Origin: Parvibaculum sp040390855
Lineage (GTDB): Bacteria > Pseudomonadota > Alphaproteobacteria > Parvibaculales > Parvibaculaceae
Length of the DNA: 64,000 bases
Direction of reading: 5' to 3'
NCBI GenBank assembly: GCA_040390855.1
Contig: JAZJXO010000010.1
Location: 29,962 to 93,961 of the forward strand
A program made the position numbers and the translations under genes. This document shows, in pieces, positions 62,121-64,000 of the stretch; positions within the stretch are counted from its first letter, which is position 1; every line of letters begins with the position of its first letter. The notes under the pieces are model-generated. The model searched no databases. It was not told the origin of the DNA and saw only the letters and a list, made by a program, of their open reading frames with translations.

Positions 62121-62164
62121 GCGTCATCTCACTGTCATCAAACTTCAGCCGAATTGTCATTTGG
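62121..62164 (+). promoter_or_regulatory. Pho-box array upstream of the porin gene
   Basis: Four consecutive 11-base units are in register: GCGTCAT-CTCA, CTGTCAT-CAAA, CTTCAGC-CGAA and TTGTCAT-TTGG. The second and fourth match the PhoB heptamer CTGTCAT fully or at six of seven positions, the first at five, the third at three or four. Eleven-base spacing is diagnostic of tandem PhoB binding. TGTTAT at 62169-62174 could be the -10. The porin starts 105 bases downstream of the last unit. Confidence 0.72.
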
Positions 62165-62269
62165 CTCTGTTATTCCGCTTAGTAGGGGGTGCAAGGAGCC
62201 GGGTGTTTTTCGGCTCATAAGGCCGCGCTGGCAAGCACCGGAACCAAATGACAAAGATGGAGACGTCTG

Positions 62270-63745
62270 ATGACGTTGAGAAAAATTCTGCTCGCAAGCA
62301 CGGCTTTGGGGGCTATTGCCATGCTCGCAAGCCCAGCCTTCGCCGGCTCGGGGGCAGCAAGCCAAGCCGAGATCGACGCGCTGAAAGCGCAAGTTGAAGC
62401 CCTGACACAACGCCTTGACGATATTGCCATTCAATCGGGCAATGACATCAAGGAAATCAAGGAAAAGCAGGACGCTGTCCAGATCGACTTCAAAGACGGC
62501 AAACCCACTTTCCGCACAGGTGACGGCCTCTTCACCATGTCGATCCGTGGCCGCGCCCATCTTGACAGCGCGTTTTACGATCTCGACGCGCAAGACACCA
62601 CCCGCATGCTTACAGCGAACAACCCGCTCGGCGGCGGTTCCAACACCGGTCTCAGCTCAGGTTCGAACTTCCGTCGCGCCGAATTCGGCGTTGAAGGCAC
62701 GTTCCTGCGCGACTGGGGCTACAAACTCAACATGCAGTGGGGCAATTCCGGCGACGAAGGCCCTGCGCGTATCAAAGACCTGTACCTGACCTATTCAGGC
62801 CTCAAGCCCGTCACCTTCTGGGCCGGTGCCATCCAGACCCCGATGACACTGGATGACTCGACCTCATCAAACGACATCACTTTCATGGAACGCTCTGCCG
62901 CCGCCAACCTCGCCACCGGTCTTGGTGCCGGTGACGGACGCACATCCTTCGGTGTGACGGCTGCGACATCGCACCTCTACGGCTCACTCTTCTACACGAC
63001 CAACACAGTCAACCAAGGCTTTGCCGCCAGCACCAACACATCCAATGAAGGCTCGGCCTATGTCGGTCGCGTTGCTTACGCCTTCCAGCCGGATGAACAT
63101 TCCAACATCCATATCGGCGCGTCAGGCACCTACAAAGCCGACCCGAACGGCGGCGTCACCTTCTCCGACCGTCCGGAACTGCGCGTTGATCCCTCGACGC
63201 TCATCAACACAGGCTCGCTCACTGGTTCCACGGCCGCCGTCGGTGCCGAAAGCGCTTATGCCGTCGGTCCGGAACTTGCCGGTAACTACGGTCCTTTCCG
63301 CGCGCAGGGCGAATATTACGTTTATAACGTCGAACGCAACGGCACAGCACCGAGCGTCGATTTCTCGGCCTGGTACCTGCAAGCGTCATGGGTCATCACG
63401 GGCGAAGAATACAAATACGCCATGGATCCCGCCGCTTACAAAGGCGTGAAGCCCGCAAGCCCCTTCACCCTTGGTGGTGGCATCGGCGCGTGGGAAATCG
63501 CGGCGCGCTACTCGGTTGCTGACCTTAACGATAATGAAGGCTCGATCGGTTCGGCGGTTCCTGCCGGTGGCGTCCGCGGTGGCAAGCAGGACATCGCAAC
63601 AATCGGCCTCAACTGGTACCCGAACAACAACGTACGCTTCATGCTCGAATATCTTGATGTCTCGACCGAAAAAATCGGTTTTGGCAATGCCGATGTGGGT
63701 GTCGATTACAACGTGGTCGCCTCGCGTATGCAGTTCGCTTTCTGA
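62270..63745 (+). CDS. Phosphate-selective porin of the OprO/OprP family
   Basis: Outer-membrane porin of 491 residues. A signal peptide (residues 1-25, ending SPAFA) is followed by a short coiled-coil (AEIDALKAQVEALTQRLDDI, about residues 33-52) as in trimeric porins, and then a barrel with alternating strands (FTMSIRGRAHLDSAFYDLD, FRRAEFGVEGTFLRDWGYKL) ending in Phe (SRMQFAF). GGAG lies ahead of the ATG. The upstream Pho-box array suggests induction by phosphate starvation; phosphate or another anion is the likely solute. A good terminator follows. Confidence 0.88.
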   Translation: MTLRKILLASTALGAIAMLASPAFAGSGAASQAEIDALKAQVEALTQRLDDIAIQSGNDIKEIKEKQDAVQIDFKDGKPTFRTGDGLFTMSIRGRAHLDSAFYDLDAQDTTRMLTANNPLGGGSNTGLSSGSNFRRAEFGVEGTFLRDWGYKLNMQWGNSGDEGPARIKDLYLTYSGLKPVTFWAGAIQTPMTLDDSTSSNDITFMERSAAANLATGLGAGDGRTSFGVTAATSHLYGSLFYTTNTVNQGFAASTNTSNEGSAYVGRVAYAFQPDEHSNIHIGASGTYKADPNGGVTFSDRPELRVDPSTLINTGSLTGSTAAVGAESAYAVGPELAGNYGPFRAQGEYYVYNVERNGTAPSVDFSAWYLQASWVITGEEYKYAMDPAAYKGVKPASPFTLGGGIGAWEIAARYSVADLNDNEGSIGSAVPAGGVRGGKQDIATIGLNWYPNNNVRFMLEYLDVSTEKIGFGNADVGVDYNVVASRMQFAF

Positions 63746-63777
63746 TCTGATCCTCGCAAGTCCAAGTCAGACGAAGG

Positions 63778-63806
63778 CCCCCGGTGCGCAAGCACCGGGG
63801 GTTTTT
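63778..63806 (+). terminator. Rho-independent terminator after the porin gene
   Basis: CCCCCGGTGC/GCACCGGGGG, a 10-base-pair perfect stem with a GCAA tetraloop, followed by TTTTT. It lies 32 bases past the stop. Confidence 0.95.
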
Positions 63807-63967
63807 GCTTGTGCGGGATAAGGCTCCCGTGAGGCATCGAAAATACGAGCGATTCTTGCAAGAGATCGAGCGTTTCCATGTCGAGATCGTTGATCGGTTC
63901 GACGAGACAAGCGGAGGCGCTATCCCCATGGGGACAGGGCCTAGGGCGGGATGACATATGACTGATT

Positions 63968-63991
63968 CAAAGGGGATTCCCTTTGGAGGAG
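63968..63991 (+). promoter_or_regulatory. Hairpin next to a strong ribosome binding site at the window edge
   Basis: CAAAGGG-GATT-CCCTTTG (63968-63985) is followed directly by GGAGGAG (63985-63991). The window ends GATTTGTGAT, so a GTG at 63996 or an ATG beginning at 63999 probably opens a gene outside the window. The hairpin could affect access to the ribosome binding site. Between the porin terminator and this site no gene is supported. Confidence 0.4.
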
Positions 63992-64000
63992 ATTTGTGAT

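Noticed and set aside
63808..63957. 49-codon plus-strand frame with a helical-looking sequence after the porin terminator
   Set aside because: GTG start without a ribosome binding site, directly behind a strong terminator; no family recognised. The antisense frame is about equally protein-like.

Overview
The window is a contiguous piece of an alphaproteobacterial chromosome, moderately GC-rich. The evidence is gene content and order. A core block running rpsA, sppA, ihfB, lapA, pyrF, trpF, trpB, trpA, accD, folC, trxA, addA, addB, murU, amgK, tsaE, then divL, ahcY, ptsH, EIIA, short hprK, chvG, chvI and pckA matches, from memory, the arrangement in Rhizobiales and related orders. A DivL-type kinase with Tyr in place of the phospho-accepting His, a short HprK and an alpha-type AddAB pair support this. 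I cannot name the genus.

Layout. 0-3.2 kb: an iron-responsive heme uptake operon on the minus strand (hemP, a TonB-dependent heme receptor, a tonB cut by the window edge) behind a very good Fur box. 3.2-8.3 kb: an acyl-CoA dehydrogenase, a glutamine synthetase-like ligase plus class III aminotransferase pair, a metallo-beta-lactamase-fold hydrolase and a 21-codon remnant of a short-chain dehydrogenase. 8.3-11.2 kb: a YfbK-type VWA lipoprotein gene broken by one in-frame stop, and rsgA. 11.3-15.4 kb: an acyl-CoA oxidation operon (acyl-CoA dehydrogenase, SCP2-type thiolase, two MaoC-fold hydratase subunits) divergent from a TetR regulator, with a candidate operator between them. 15.4-28.2 kb: a 45-codon basic protein, tRNA-Ala(GGC), a FYDLN-acid protein, then aroA-cmk-rpsA-sppA-ihfB-lapA-pyrF-trpF-trpB-trpA-accD-folC. 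28.3-37.7 kb: trxA, addA, addB, murU, amgK and tsaE on the minus strand. 37.7-43.8 kb: a block that separates tsaE from divL (PAS protein, ferredoxin reductase, ferredoxin, SRPBCC protein, pirin, MATE exporter). 43.8-56.5 kb: divL, ahcY, a decayed MNT/HEPN toxin-antitoxin pair, HPr-EIIA-HprK, ChvG-ChvI, an M20 peptidase and pckA. 56.6-64 kb: polA, an orphan ABC ATPase, a second PAS protein, tRNA-Arg(CCG), and an OprO/P-like porin behind a run of Pho-box repeats.

How the genes work together. The central blocks are housekeeping: aromatic amino acid, pyrimidine, folate and fatty acid precursor synthesis, recombination repair and peptidoglycan sugar recycling. ChvG-ChvI, the HPr/EIIA/HprK phosphorelay, DivL and the methionine-cycle enzyme AhcY form a regulatory core, with gluconeogenic pckA as a likely output. 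The interruptions of the conserved order are the accessory parts: the tsaE-divL block, the toxin-antitoxin pair between ahcY and ptsH, and the M20 peptidase between chvI and pckA.

I found no clearly new multi-gene system. The strongest second-look items are the doubly damaged HEPN toxin beside an intact antitoxin, the single in-frame stop in the VWA gene, the Tyr-for-His DivL kinase, the operator palindrome upstream of ahcY, the Pho-box array, and the hairpin-bearing tandem repeat over the ferredoxin stop codon. There are no rRNA genes, CRISPR arrays, insertion sequences or prophage genes in the window.
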